Below, in pieces: positions 27,713 to 36,937 of a DNA stretch of 64,000 nt. Position numbers and translations under genes: made by a program. Every line of letters begins with the position of its first letter. Positions within the stretch are counted from its first letter, which is position 1. Below the pieces are notes generated by a model. It saw only the letters and a list, made by a program, of their open reading frames with translations. It did no database searches and was not told where the DNA came from. Source of the stretch: Azospira inquinata (GTDB taxonomy: Bacteria; Pseudomonadota; Gammaproteobacteria; Burkholderiales; Rhodocyclaceae); assembly GCF_018905915.1 (NCBI RefSeq), contig NZ_CP064782.1:2914001-2978000 (forward strand), written 5' to 3'.

Positions 27713-29404
27713 ATGTTGAAGACACCACAAACCAAATACCATCCGGAGCCGCCGGTCCAACTCACGGACCGCCGCTGGCCTGATCGGGTCCTTACCCAGG
27801 CCCCCCGCTGGATGAGTACGGATCTGCGGGACGGCAATCAGGCCTTGTTCGAGCCCATGGATGGTGAGCATAAGCTGGCCATGTTCCGCATGTTGTGCCA
27901 GATCGGGTTCAAGGACATCGAAGTGGCTTTTCCCGCCGCTTCCCAGACGGATTTTGATTTTGTCCGTACCCTGATCGAGGGGGGGCATATTCCGGACGAC
28001 GTGACCATTGAAGTGTTGACCCAGGCCCGTCCCCATTTGATTGCCCGCACCATCGAATCCCTGGCCGGTTGTCGCCGGGCCATTATCCATATCTACAACG
28101 CCACTTCCCCGGCCTTCCGGGAGCGGGTGTTCGGCATGGACCGGGATCAGGTGGTGGCCATGGCGGTGACGGCGGTGCAGCAGGTGCGTGCCCTGTGCGA
28201 CGCCCATCCGGAAACGGAATGGACTTTGGAATATAGCCCGGAGACCTTTACCGCCACCGAGCTGGATTTCGCCCGGGACATCTGCGATGCGGTGACCGCC
28301 GCCTGGGGGGCCACGCCCAGCCGCAAGGTGATCCTCAATCTTCCGGCCACGGTAGAAATCACCACCCCCAACGTTTATGCGGACCGGATTGAGTGGATGG
28401 ATCGCCATTTGGCCCGGCGGGACAGCGTCATCCTCAGTGTGCATCCCCACAATGATCGGGGCTGCGCCGTGGCGGCTGCCGAGTTGGCCTTGTTGGCGGG
28501 GGCGGAGCGGGTTGAAGGGTGCCTCTTCGGCCACGGGGAGCGTACGGGCAATGTGGATTTGGTGACCTTGGCCATGAATTTCTATGCCCAGGGCATTGAT
28601 CCCCAATTGGATTTTTCCGACATGGATCGGGTCCGTCGCATGGTGGAAACCTGCACCCAGTTGCCGGTGCATCCCCGCCATCCCTATGCGGGGGATTTGG
28701 TCTTTACCGCCTTTTCCGGATCTCACCAGGACGCCATTAAAAAAGGCATGGCCGCCCGGCAGGGGGAAGATCCCTGGGAAGTTCCCTATTTACCGGTGGA
28801 TCCGGCGGATTTGGGGCGTAGCTACGACTCCATCATTCGGGTCAATAGCCAGTCCGGCAAAGGGGGGATCGCCTATCTGCTGGAGAGTCATTACGGCCTG
28901 GTAATTCCCCGGCGCCTGCAAATCGAGTTTAGCGGCATTGTGCAGCAATACACGGATGCCAATGGGGGCGAAGTGACGGCGGAGGGCCTGTGGCGCTTGT
29001 TTTCCCAGACCTATCTGGATGTCCCCGGGGCCTACCGCTACATCCGTCACGAACTTTTTGAGCATCGGGGGGCCCAGGGCATTCGTCTTACCGTGGAACG
29101 GGATGGTCAGTCCCAAACCCTGGCCGGCATGGGCAACGGTCCCATTGCCGCCGCCCTGGATGCCTTGGGGCTTCCGGTCCATGTGCTCAATTATGAAGAG
29201 CGGGCCATGGGGCAAGGGGCAGGGGCCCACGCTGCCGCTATGGTGGAATTGGCCTGGGAAGGCCGCCCCGGTAGCCTGCACGGGGTGGGGCTGGACGCCA
29301 ACATTGTGACCGCCTCCATTCGGGCCGTGTTGTCTGGCATTAACCGGCTGATGGCGGCCCAAGCTTGGCAGGAACAGGCGGTCGCCTTAAGTTCGGGGGA
29401 TTGA
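27713..29404 (+). CDS. leuA: 2-isopropylmalate synthase (long, LeuA type 2)
   Basis: 563 residues, the length of the type-2 (yeast/actinobacterial-like) enzyme. Condenses acetyl-CoA with 2-ketoisovalerate, committing to leucine. The HMGL-like barrel begins STDLRDGNQALFEPM; the metal His pair is in LSVHPHNDRG and the substrate loop in FGHGERTGNVDLVT. A C-terminal LeuA dimer/regulatory domain (about 430-560) is the site of leucine feedback in the family. GGAAAG lies about 7 bases before the ATG. It stands alone, away from leuBCD. Confidence 0.95.
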   Translation: MLKTPQTKYHPEPPVQLTDRRWPDRVLTQAPRWMSTDLRDGNQALFEPMDGEHKLAMFRMLCQIGFKDIEVAFPAASQTDFDFVRTLIEGGHIPDDVTIEVLTQARPHLIARTIESLAGCRRAIIHIYNATSPAFRERVFGMDRDQVVAMAVTAVQQVRALCDAHPETEWTLEYSPETFTATELDFARDICDAVTAAWGATPSRKVILNLPATVEITTPNVYADRIEWMDRHLARRDSVILSVHPHNDRGCAVAAAELALLAGAERVEGCLFGHGERTGNVDLVTLAMNFYAQGIDPQLDFSDMDRVRRMVETCTQLPVHPRHPYAGDLVFTAFSGSHQDAIKKGMAARQGEDPWEVPYLPVDPADLGRSYDSIIRVNSQSGKGGIAYLLESHYGLVIPRRLQIEFSGIVQQYTDANGGEVTAEGLWRLFSQTYLDVPGAYRYIRHELFEHRGAQGIRLTVERDGQSQTLAGMGNGPIAAALDALGLPVHVLNYEERAMGQGAGAHAAAMVELAWEGRPGSLHGVGLDANIVTASIRAVLSGINRLMAAQAWQEQAVALSSGD

Positions 29405-29431
29405 GCCGCACTCCAAACGAAAGCGTAAAGG

Positions 29432-29466
29432 AAAGGCCGGGTATGGTGACATACCCGGCCTTTTTT
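29432..29466 (+). terminator. Intrinsic terminator after leuA
   Basis: 14-bp stem AAAGGCCGGGTATG with its perfect complement, GTGA loop, six T. One of the strongest terminators in the window. Confidence 0.93.
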
Positions 29467-29646
29467 ATGACGAATTAATTTTATCAGAGGCGATATTTAA
29501 GAAAATATTGCAGACGAAAAATGTCCTTGCCGAAATAAATATTTGGCAATAAATATCTTTGCTGACATTTACAATTTTTTTTGGTAAAAATTATTATGAA
29601 AAGCTATATTTTATGATTACCGTTTAATGAAGGTGCTGGTTTTCTT
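29467..29646. promoter_or_regulatory. AT-rich region before the orphan response regulator
   Basis: 180 bases of AT-rich DNA between GC-rich genes. Contains an imperfect inverted repeat GCGATATTT/AAATATTGC (29490-29511) and a direct repeat AATAAATAT at 29534 and 29548 (14-base period). These look like protein-binding sites, but no known consensus could be matched. No clear -35/-10 pair. Confidence 0.4.
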
Positions 29647-30288
29647 ATGAGCATATCGGTATTAATTGCTGACGATCATGCCCTGATCCGCGTCGGGATT
29701 CGGCAGCTTCTGGTGACAACGCCGGATATCCGGGTGAGCGGAGAAGTCTCTGATGGGGATGAAGTGTTTGGGGCGGTGGAAAAAAATGCTCCTGATTTAT
29801 TGGTAATGGACGTTTCCATGCCCGGTTGCCATGGGGAACAACTGGTGTCGGCATTGGGGCGGCGTTTTCCCGCTCTACCCATCCTCATATTGTCCATCTA
29901 TAAAGAACATCCTATTGTGCAGGGACTGTTTCAGTCAGGCATCAAAGGGTACGTGACCAAGGACGCGGAGCCCGAGGTGCTCATCGAAGCTATCCGCAAA
30001 GTGGCGTCTGGTGGCCATTTCATCGATCCTAAGCTGGTGGATGTGGTGATCTCCGGCTACGCCAACCCCAGTCCCATGCTCCACGAGAGCCTGTCCGCCC
30101 GGGAGCGGGAAATTTTTCAGTTACTGGTGGATGGGGTGTCGGTCAGCGAGGTAGCCAATGTGCTGAATATTTCCATCAAAACGGTGAGTACCCATAAGGC
30201 CAGAATCCAGAAAAAACTACAGGTAGCTTCTACCGTGGAAATGGTGCATTACGCCGTTCGCCATCATTTGGGTAATGGGCAATATTGA
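29647..30288 (+). CDS. Orphan NarL/FixJ-type response regulator
   Basis: 213 residues. Receiver domain about 1-120 with acidic pair in VLIADDHALIRVG, phosphoacceptor Asp in LLVMDVSMPG and the switch Lys in GYVTKDAEP. LuxR-type HTH about 145-205 (SAREREIFQLLVDG, then SVSEVANVLNISIKTVSTHK). All phosphorylation residues are present, so it should respond to a kinase, yet none adjoins it. The nearest is the PAS kinase at 39219-41783, which has its own partner. It sits alone in AT-rich flanks, and its 5' end is itself AT-richer than neighbouring genes. Targets unknown. Confidence 0.9.
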   Translation: MSISVLIADDHALIRVGIRQLLVTTPDIRVSGEVSDGDEVFGAVEKNAPDLLVMDVSMPGCHGEQLVSALGRRFPALPILILSIYKEHPIVQGLFQSGIKGYVTKDAEPEVLIEAIRKVASGGHFIDPKLVDVVISGYANPSPMLHESLSAREREIFQLLVDGVSVSEVANVLNISIKTVSTHKARIQKKLQVASTVEMVHYAVRHHLGNGQY

Positions 30289-30317
30289 AATTTTCCCACA
30301 AAATAAAATAAGAACAA

Positions 30318-30358
30318 TATAGGAATATTCTTACTTATATAGAGGAAATATTCCTATA
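30318..30358. repeat. Perfect 12-bp inverted repeat downstream of the orphan regulator
   Basis: TATAGGAATATT (30318-30329) and AATATTCCTATA (30347-30358) separated by 17 bases. Each arm contains a near-palindromic GAATATTC/GAAATATTC core. There is no proper T-run immediately after it, so a binding site is at least as likely as a terminator. Confidence 0.6.
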
Positions 30359-30413
30359 AAAACTTCGGCTTTTTGTCTCTTGTCAAAAAGTCATATTTAA
30401 TCCATCATGAATT

Positions 30414-30433
30414 GTGTAAAAAATTTTTTACAC
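30414..30433. promoter_or_regulatory. Perfect 20-bp palindrome before the chemosensory operon
   Basis: GTGTAAAAAATTTTTTACAC has 10-bp arms with no spacer. It lies 84 bases before the first gene of the MCP-CheA operon and 125 bases after the orphan regulator. A dimeric repressor or activator site is the simplest reading; no family consensus could be assigned. Confidence 0.55.
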
Positions 30434-30517
30434 GTTTATTGCTTATAACAAATTGGTTTTGTTTTTTTGCACTTACGGTGCCGGGGTGGGGAAATTCACC
30501 CCCGGGGGGTTTGGGTC

Positions 30518-31684
30518 ATGAATCAGTGGCGCGTTTTACTGTGTTGGGGATTACCCGCAGGGGTATCCATGGTCGTGGGGGGCGTGTGCTATTTCGCCCA
30601 CGACTGGCCTGGCGTGGTGTTGTTGCTGATCGCCCTGGGGATGCCGTTACTGGCCTCCTGGGGATGGTGGGCGGCCAACCGGGAGGAAGTCCTTAGCCTT
30701 CCTTCTCCGGGCCCGGAGCCTGGGGGTGGGGCAGAAAGCGGGCCGGGAGTGGTGGGCCTGGATGACCTCTGCCGTCAGGTGCTGCCGGTATGGGGCGACC
30801 ATCTGGGTACGGTACGCCGCCAGGCGGAGGACGCCATCGCGACTCTTTCTTCCCAATTCTCTACCCTGGCCCAGCGTCTGAACGCCGCCGTTGAGGCGTC
30901 CCGGCGGGAGGTGGAAGGGGATGAGACCCATGGTTTGGGGGTGGTGCTGGACGAAAGTGAAGGCCGTTTGCAAACCGTCACCCAGTTTCTCCGCAGTTCC
31001 TTGGACAACAAGCAGGCCTTGCTGGAGGAAATGGGCCAGCTGAGCTCCCTCACCGAGCAGCTCCGCGCCATGGCGGAAGACGTGGGCAAGATCGCGTCCC
31101 AGACCAACTTGTTAGCCCTGAATGCGGCCATTGAAGCGGCTCGGGCGGGGGAAGCGGGGCGGGGGTTTTCGGTGGTGGCGGACGAAGTGCGGAAGCTCTC
31201 CAACGAATCAGGGCAGACCGGTTCCCGGATACGGGAAACGGTGGGGGTGGTGAATAGCACCATCGCCTCGGCCCTGGCGGCGGCGGAGCAATACGCCAAA
31301 GAAGAACAACAGGTGATTTCCACGGCGGAAGGAGAAGTGGCGGGGGTGCTGGAAGGCTTCCGACGCTCCATGGAAAGCCTGGGGGAAGCCTCGGCCCACC
31401 TCCAGGAAGAATCCGCTGGCATCGGCAGCGAAATCGCCGGGGTGCTGGTATCCCTCCAGTTCCAAGACCGGATCGACCAAATCCTCTCCCACGTCTCCCG
31501 GGACATGGACAAACTCAAAGACCTGCTGAGCCACCCGGATACGGACGAAGGCCAGGTGCCGGACGCCCGGAGCTGGCTGGGGGCCCTGGAAGATACCTAC
31601 ACCACGGCGGAACAACACGCCGTGCATCACGGCAATGCCCCGGGCGGCAGTAATCCGGAACCGGCGGGCATCACCTTTTTCTAG
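30518..31684 (+). CDS. Membrane chemoreceptor-like protein without periplasmic sensor, with CheZ-like C-terminal motif
   Basis: 388 residues. Two close membrane segments (about 5-22 and 28-45) leave almost no periplasmic loop and no HAMP domain. The MCP signalling hairpin is intact ([20 protein letters not shown], then [18 protein letters not shown], about 190-230). The C-terminal helix holds [15 protein letters not shown] (about 310-325), resembling the CheZ phosphatase signature FQDLTGQ, whose Asp and Gln act on CheY-P. The ATG at 30518 follows GGGGGG. First gene of the mcp-cheY-STAS-cheA-mcp-cheW unit, so it may be a cytoplasm-sensing receptor that also handles phospho-receiver turnover; the latter is inference. 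Confidence 0.85.
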   Translation: MNQWRVLLCWGLPAGVSMVVGGVCYFAHDWPGVVLLLIALGMPLLASWGWWAANREEVLSLPSPGPEPGGGAESGPGVVGLDDLCRQVLPVWGDHLGTVRRQAEDAIATLSSQFSTLAQRLNAAVEASRREVEGDETHGLGVVLDESEGRLQTVTQFLRSSLDNKQALLEEMGQLSSLTEQLRAMAEDVGKIASQTNLLALNAAIEAARAGEAGRGFSVVADEVRKLSNESGQTGSRIRETVGVVNSTIASALAAAEQYAKEEQQVISTAEGEVAGVLEGFRRSMESLGEASAHLQEESAGIGSEIAGVLVSLQFQDRIDQILSHVSRDMDKLKDLLSHPDTDEGQVPDARSWLGALEDTYTTAEQHAVHHGNAPGGSNPEPAGITFF

Positions 31685-31697
31685 GAGAGCGCAACCC

Positions 31698-32066
31698 ATG
31701 GCTAAAACGATCCTCATCGTGGACGACTCCACCTCCCTGCGGCAGGTGGTCAAGATCGCCCTCAGTGGCGCGGGCTACGACGTGATCGAAGCCTGCGACG
31801 GGGTAGATGCCCTAAGCAAGCTGGACGGACGGAAAGTACATCTGGTGGTGAGCGACGTGAATATGCCCCGGATGGACGGCATCACCTTCGTGCGGCAACT
31901 GAAACAAAAGCCCGGCTACCAATTCACGCCGGTGATCATGCTCACCACCGAATCCGAAGCGGAAAAGATGAAACAGGGCCAAGCCGCCGGGGCCAAGGCC
32001 TGGGTGGTGAAACCCTTCCAGCCAGCCCAAATGCTGGCGGCGGTGGGCAAGCTGGTGATGGCCTAA
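31698..32066 (+). CDS. CheY-like single-domain response regulator
   Basis: 122 residues, only a receiver domain: acidic pair Asp9/Asp10 (ILIVDDSTS), phosphoacceptor Asp53 (VVSDVNMPRMDG), Thr in MLTTES and switch Lys in VVKPFQPAQ. AGGAGAG lies 9 bases before the ATG. Adjacent to CheA, which should phosphorylate it. Whether it reaches a flagellar motor or another target cannot be told; no motor genes are nearby. Confidence 0.93.
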   Translation: MAKTILIVDDSTSLRQVVKIALSGAGYDVIEACDGVDALSKLDGRKVHLVVSDVNMPRMDGITFVRQLKQKPGYQFTPVIMLTTESEAEKMKQGQAAGAKAWVVKPFQPAQMLAAVGKLVMA

Positions 32067-32142
32067 AGCAAATTCCCAAGCGGCGGATCGCCGCTCCACA
32101 CCCGGAAGTTCAAACATTCATGGATAGATGAAGGGGGGCTTC

Positions 32143-32469
32143 ATGTCGCTACGTATCGAGCAACAAGGGCAAATCAGCCGGGCCATTCTGGACGGAGAAC
32201 TGACCATCTACAGCGCCACGGACGTGAAAGACGCCCTGATGGGCGAACTGGAACGCTGCCAGGAAATGGAAATCGACCTGTCCGGCGTGGAAGAAGTGGA
32301 TACGGCAGGGTTTCAAGTGCTGATCCTGGCCAAGCGGGAAGCGGCCAAAGCCTTAAAGACCCTGCGCATGGTGGCCCACAGCCCGGCCACCCTGGAAGTG
32401 CTGGAACTGCTGGACATGTCCGCCTATTTCGGAGATGCCCTGCCGGTGAAAGAAAACTGGGCAGCGTAA
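32143..32469 (+). CDS. STAS-domain protein (anti-sigma factor antagonist-like)
   Basis: 108 residues forming one STAS domain. The usual DSSG phospho-site loop reads VDTAGFQVLILAKREA, so the phosphorylatable Ser position holds Thr followed by Ala. AGGGGGG is well placed for the ATG at 32143. In chemosensory operons such STAS proteins may act as scaffolds or targets; no serine kinase (SpoIIAB/RsbW type) is encoded nearby. cheA begins 10 bases downstream, so the products are made together. Partner unknown. Confidence 0.85.
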   Translation: MSLRIEQQGQISRAILDGELTIYSATDVKDALMGELERCQEMEIDLSGVEEVDTAGFQVLILAKREAAKALKTLRMVAHSPATLEVLELLDMSAYFGDALPVKENWAA

Positions 32470-32479
32470 AGGAGCGGAC

Positions 32480-34741
32480 ATGGACAATCCCCTAGCCGGC
32501 CTGGAAGCAGCTCTCCAGACCTTTTACGAAGAAAGCCGGGATCTGCTCCAGGTCATGGAAGAGAACCTGGAAGCCCTGGCGGATGGCGACGCAGATCCGG
32601 AGCGGGTCAATGCCCTGTTCCGGGCGGCCCACACCATTAAAGGGTCGGCGGGCATGTTCGACCTGGCCCCGGTGGTGAGCTTCACCCACAACGTGGAAAC
32701 CCTCATGTCCCAGGTACGGGACGGCAAAGTGAGCCTGGACGGCAACCTGGTCCAGCTGCTCCTGGAATGCCGGGACCACCTGGAAGACCTGATCGCCTGC
32801 ACGGAACGTCAAGAAACCCCGGCCGCCCCCATGGCGGCCCGGGAGCAAACCCTGGTGACTCGCCTGCACCAGGCCGTGGGCGCCCCGGAGGCCACCCCTG
32901 GCCCGGCGGGCGTGGGTACGGGAGTGGGGGCAGGGAGCGACAGCGCCGCCCCCTCCGCCTCCGCCCCCGGGGTCATTCCGGAAGCCGTGGAAGACGGCGC
33001 CCCGGCGGGGGACGCCCCGGGCCGGGACGCCTGGCACCTTTCCCTGCGCTTTAAGCCCGGGGTGCTGCAAAACGGCATGGACCCCTTGGGCTTCCTCCGC
33101 TACCTCTCCCAGATCGGCCGCATCGCCCACATCACCACCCTGCCGGACGCCATGCCGGAGGCCGACCAGATGAATCCCCTGGACTGCTACCTGGGGTTTG
33201 AAATCGAGCTGGAATCCGAGGCGGACAAAGCCACCATCGAACACGTCTTCGACTTCGTCTGGAGCGACTGCCAGCTGCGCCTCCTGCCCCCCCGGAGCCG
33301 GGCCCAGGACTTTGTGGACCTGATCCACGAACTGCCGGAAGGACCGGAGCGGCTAGGAGAAATCCTGGTGGCGGCCGGCGCCCTGACCCCCAAGGAACTG
33401 GAACTGGGCTTGGCCCACCAGGCCAAGATCGGCAATGCGGCGGAAGTACCCCTGGGGGAAATCCTGGTGGAGCAGGGCATGGTCCAGCCCAAGGTGGTGG
33501 AAGCCGCCCTGGAACACCAGCACGTGGCCAAGGAAAAAGAAAAGCGCGCAGGAGAAAACCGCTTTGTGCGGGTCCATGCGGAAAAGCTGGACATGCTCAT
33601 CAACCTGGTGGGGGAACTGGTCATCGCTGGGGCCACGGCCCACCTGGAAGCCAAGCGGCGCAAGGACCGGCAGCTGATGGAATCCTCCTACTCCGTCTCC
33701 CGGCTGGTGGAAGAAATCCGGGACGTGGCCTTAAAGCTACGCATGGTGGAAATCGGCGATAGCTTCAACCGCTTCCACCGGGTGGTGCGGGAAATGAGTA
33801 AGGACCTGGACAAGGTCATTGCCCTGGACATTACGGGAGCGGAAACCGAGCTGGACAAAACCGTGGTGGAAAAGATCGGGGACCCCCTGATGCACCTGGT
33901 GCGGAACTCCATCGACCACGGCCTGGAAACCCGGGCCGAGCGGCTGGCGGCGGGGAAGGCGGAACAGGGCCATATCCGGCTCAACGCCTTCCACGACTCG
34001 GGGAGCATTGTGGTGGAAGTGGGGGACGACGGCCGGGGCCTGAATCGGGAAAAGATCCTCAGCCGGGCCCGGGAACGGGGCTTGGTGCCGGAAGGCCAGG
34101 ACCCGGAAGACGGGGAACTGTACGCCCTGATCTTCGAACCCGGCTTCTCCACCGCGGAGAAGGTCACCAACATCTCCGGGCGAGGCGTGGGGATGGACGT
34201 GGTGAAACGGGAAATCACCGGGCTCCGGGGCAATGTGGAAATCGACACGGAGGCGGGGAAGGGCACCACCATCCGGCTGCGCCTGCCTTTGACCCTGGCC
34301 ATTATCGACGGCTTCCTGGTGCGGGTAGGGGGCGTGCCCTTCGTTCTGCCCCTGGAAGCGGTGCGGGAATGCGTGGCCCTGCAAGACATCGGCAACGACC
34401 GGCGGCACTACACCAACCTGCGGGGAGAAGTGCTGCCCTACGTACGGCTGCGGGAACTGTTCGGAGTGGAAGGAGAAGTGCCCCGGCGGGAAAACATCGT
34501 GGTGGTCCATTACCTGGGCCGGCGCATCGGGGTGGTGGTGGACGAACTGCAAGGGGAATTGCAGACGGTAATTAAACCCCTGGGCCAACTCTTCCGGCAC
34601 CTGCGGGGCATCTCCGGCTCCAGCATCCTGGGCAGCGGGGAAGTGGCCCTGATCGTGGATGTCTCCGCCCTGGCTCAGATCGCCGCTAACCATGAAAAGA
34701 CGGTGGATGGGGCCAGTCGGCGGGAAATGCTCGAAATTTAA
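32480..34741 (+). CDS. cheA: Chemotaxis-type histidine kinase CheA with extra tandem repeats
   Basis: 753 residues. P1 Hpt domain (1-110) with phosphorylated His51 in [14 protein letters not shown]. An Ala/Pro/Gly linker (about 115-180) is followed by a P2-like domain (about 184-275), then two adjoining repeats [17 protein letters not shown] and [17 protein letters not shown] (about 290-350). Next come dimerisation and ATPase domains ([26 protein letters not shown]) and a CheW-like domain (613-753). The LGEIL(V)xxG repeats resemble MshEN/GspE-N c-di-GMP-type domains at the sequence-pattern level; that match is unverified. No cheB or cheR follows. Confidence 0.93.
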   Translation: MDNPLAGLEAALQTFYEESRDLLQVMEENLEALADGDADPERVNALFRAAHTIKGSAGMFDLAPVVSFTHNVETLMSQVRDGKVSLDGNLVQLLLECRDHLEDLIACTERQETPAAPMAAREQTLVTRLHQAVGAPEATPGPAGVGTGVGAGSDSAAPSASAPGVIPEAVEDGAPAGDAPGRDAWHLSLRFKPGVLQNGMDPLGFLRYLSQIGRIAHITTLPDAMPEADQMNPLDCYLGFEIELESEADKATIEHVFDFVWSDCQLRLLPPRSRAQDFVDLIHELPEGPERLGEILVAAGALTPKELELGLAHQAKIGNAAEVPLGEILVEQGMVQPKVVEAALEHQHVAKEKEKRAGENRFVRVHAEKLDMLINLVGELVIAGATAHLEAKRRKDRQLMESSYSVSRLVEEIRDVALKLRMVEIGDSFNRFHRVVREMSKDLDKVIALDITGAETELDKTVVEKIGDPLMHLVRNSIDHGLETRAERLAAGKAEQGHIRLNAFHDSGSIVVEVGDDGRGLNREKILSRARERGLVPEGQDPEDGELYALIFEPGFSTAEKVTNISGRGVGMDVVKREITGLRGNVEIDTEAGKGTTIRLRLPLTLAIIDGFLVRVGGVPFVLPLEAVRECVALQDIGNDRRHYTNLRGEVLPYVRLRELFGVEGEVPRRENIVVVHYLGRRIGVVVDELQGELQTVIKPLGQLFRHLRGISGSSILGSGEVALIVDVSALAQIAANHEKTVDGASRREMLEI

Positions 34742-34779
34742 ATCAGCTTGTTTCTATTCATTTGTTGAAGGGATTGACC

Positions 34780-36387
34780 ATGTTCAAAAATTTGAAAATT
34801 GGGGCCAGATTGGGGATCGGCTTCGGCTTGGCCGTGGTTTTGACGGTGGCCATTGTGCTAGTGGCTCTCTCCCGGTTGTCGGCGTTGAATGAAGAGGTTC
34901 AGTCATTGGTCCATGGTCGTTGGGAGGGCGCGGTAGCGGCCAATAAAATTGTGGAAAGTTTGGGCAATATCCGCTCCGATTTTCGGACCCACTACATCAC
35001 TAACGATAAGAGTGTAGAGCGGAAAAAGTTGGAGGATATTGAAGCTTCAGCTAAAACGATCAAAGAGGAATTTGCCAAGCTTGACGCCATAGCTAAAACG
35101 GAAAAGGGCAAGAAGCTGGTTAGAGATGCGGCGGATGGCTTCGATAAATTGTTGCCTATGTTTGATGTTCAGAAAGGCCTCGCGGATACCAGCTCAGCTC
35201 AGTACAACAAGGACAAGGCGGCTGAATTCTTGCTGGGGGAATTTACGCTGGCTATTCGGGCAGAGCGAGCCAAGGTTAATGATCTGTTGGAATTTGAAGT
35301 CCAAGCCTTCGCTGATTCCGGCGAAGCGGCTACCCAGGCCTACACGGATGGTCGGAATACATTGATTACCATCACTGTGATTCTCGTCATACTTTCCCTG
35401 GGCATGGCTTTCTGGATCACCCGTTCCATCACCCAGCCGGTGGGTGAAGCCCTGGGGGCGGCCAATGCCCTGGCGGCAGGGGATCTGAGTGTGCAGCTGG
35501 TGGCGAACTCCCGGGATGAAGTGGGCCAGCTGATGGGGGCCATGGAAAACATGATCACCAAGCTCAACCACATAATCGGGGAAGTGCGGAGTTCGGCGGA
35601 CAATCTCTCCAGTGCGGCGGAGGAAGTGTCCGCCACCTCCCAGTCCCTGTCCCAGTCTTCTTCCGAACAGGCGGCCAGCATTGAGGAAATGAGCGCTTCC
35701 GTGAATCAGAATACGGAAAACGCTAAGGTCACCAATGGCATGGCCTCCCAATCCGCCGGTCAGGCCAACGAAGGGGGCGAAGCGGTACGGGAAACCGTCA
35801 CCGCCATGAAACGCATCGCGGACAAAATCGGCATCATCGACGACATTGCCTACCAGACCAATCTGCTGGCCCTGAACGCGGCCATCGAAGCGGCCCGGGC
35901 CGGGGAACACGGCAAGGGCTTTGCGGTGGTGGCGGCGGAAGTGCGCAAGCTGGCGGAACGGAGCCAGGAAGCGGCCCAGGAGATCAGCGAAGTGGCCAGC
36001 GGCAGCGTACAACTGGCGGAAAAAGCGGGCAACCTGCTGGATCAAATGGTGCCGGCCATCCATAAAACCTCCGACCTGGTTCAGGAAATTACTGCCTCTT
36101 CCCAGGAACAGGCTACCGGGGTGGGCCAGCTGAACCAGACCACCCAGCAGAACGCTGCCGCCTCCGAAGAACTGGCGGCCACCGCCGAGGAAATGAGCAG
36201 CCAGGCTTTGCAATTGCAGGAAATCATGTCCTTCTTCAAGCTCAAGGCGGAAGGCCGGAGCGCGGCCAGCCAGGGTAAAGGGGCCAAGCGGGGCAAAGTG
36301 GCGCCCAAGCTGGCCAATAACCGGGCCGGTGGAGAGGAAAAGGACTTCGAACATTTCGAAGGAGGTGCGGAATGGGTGCGCTCGTAA
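34780..36387 (+). CDS. Methyl-accepting chemotaxis protein with four-helix-bundle-type sensor
   Basis: 535 residues. First membrane segment about 10-31, then a roughly 160-residue periplasmic helical domain of the 4HB_MCP type. The second membrane segment ([16 protein letters not shown]) is about 193-213, followed by HAMP (about 213-265). The signalling domain hairpin ([38 protein letters not shown]) is at about 353-402. There is no C-terminal CheR-binding pentapeptide. GAAGGGA precedes the ATG. The last 16 bases overlap the cheW start. Ligand unknown. Confidence 0.95.
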   Translation: MFKNLKIGARLGIGFGLAVVLTVAIVLVALSRLSALNEEVQSLVHGRWEGAVAANKIVESLGNIRSDFRTHYITNDKSVERKKLEDIEASAKTIKEEFAKLDAIAKTEKGKKLVRDAADGFDKLLPMFDVQKGLADTSSAQYNKDKAAEFLLGEFTLAIRAERAKVNDLLEFEVQAFADSGEAATQAYTDGRNTLITITVILVILSLGMAFWITRSITQPVGEALGAANALAAGDLSVQLVANSRDEVGQLMGAMENMITKLNHIIGEVRSSADNLSSAAEEVSATSQSLSQSSSEQAASIEEMSASVNQNTENAKVTNGMASQSAGQANEGGEAVRETVTAMKRIADKIGIIDDIAYQTNLLALNAAIEAARAGEHGKGFAVVAAEVRKLAERSQEAAQEISEVASGSVQLAEKAGNLLDQMVPAIHKTSDLVQEITASSQEQATGVGQLNQTTQQNAAASEELAATAEEMSSQALQLQEIMSFFKLKAEGRSAASQGKGAKRGKVAPKLANNRAGGEEKDFEHFEGGAEWVRS

Positions 36388-36920
36388 CCACTAACCAAGG
36401 GAGCCGGGCTTCGGCCCGGGACGGGGGGGCGGTGGAACAGCAGCAGTTCCTCACCTTCCAGTTGTCCGGCGAATTATTCGGCCTGAGTATCCTGACGGTT
36501 AAGGAAATCATCGAGTTCGGCACCCTGACCCCGGTGCCCATGATGCCCCCCTACATGCGGGGGGTGATTAACCTGCGGGGCGCCGTGGTGCCGGTTATCG
36601 ACCTGTCCGTGCGCTTTGGCCGTCCCCCTTCCCAGGTCACCCGGCGCAGTTGCGTGGTGATCGTGGAGGTGGAAACGGAGGCGGGCCAGCAGGTGCTGGG
36701 GGTGATGGTGGATGCGGTGAATGAGGTGCTGGATATTCCGGCGGATCAGATCGAGCCGCCCCCCAGCTTCGGCGCCCGCATCCGGGCCGAATTCATCGCC
36801 GGCATGGGCAAGGTGGCCAAGGGCTTTGTCATTCTGCTGGCGGCGGATCGGGTGCTGTCGGTGGAGGAACTGGCCGACCTCAGTAGTCGGGCGGAATCCC
36901 CGGTAAGCGCCGGGGAATAG
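36372..36920 (+). CDS. cheW: Chemotaxis coupling protein CheW
   Basis: 182 residues. A single CheW domain (about 24-165) with [20 protein letters not shown] and [15 protein letters not shown], the receptor/CheA contact motif. An extra N-terminal tail of about 20 residues arises because the gene starts inside the preceding MCP. A start further in (for instance around the [10 protein letters not shown] segment) would be family-like, but no better ATG was found. It couples the two receptors to CheA. The GGDEF-EAL gene follows after 17 bases. Confidence 0.93.
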   Translation: MGALVTTNQGSRASARDGGAVEQQQFLTFQLSGELFGLSILTVKEIIEFGTLTPVPMMPPYMRGVINLRGAVVPVIDLSVRFGRPPSQVTRRSCVVIVEVETEAGQQVLGVMVDAVNEVLDIPADQIEPPPSFGARIRAEFIAGMGKVAKGFVILLAADRVLSVEELADLSSRAESPVSAGE

Positions 36921-36937
36921 CAAAATGGGGATGGCGT

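Noticed and set aside
30318..30370. The 12-bp inverted repeat as a plain terminator for the orphan regulator
   Set aside because: The 17-base loop, AT-rich stem and lack of an immediate T-run make it a poor terminator, though weak termination cannot be excluded.
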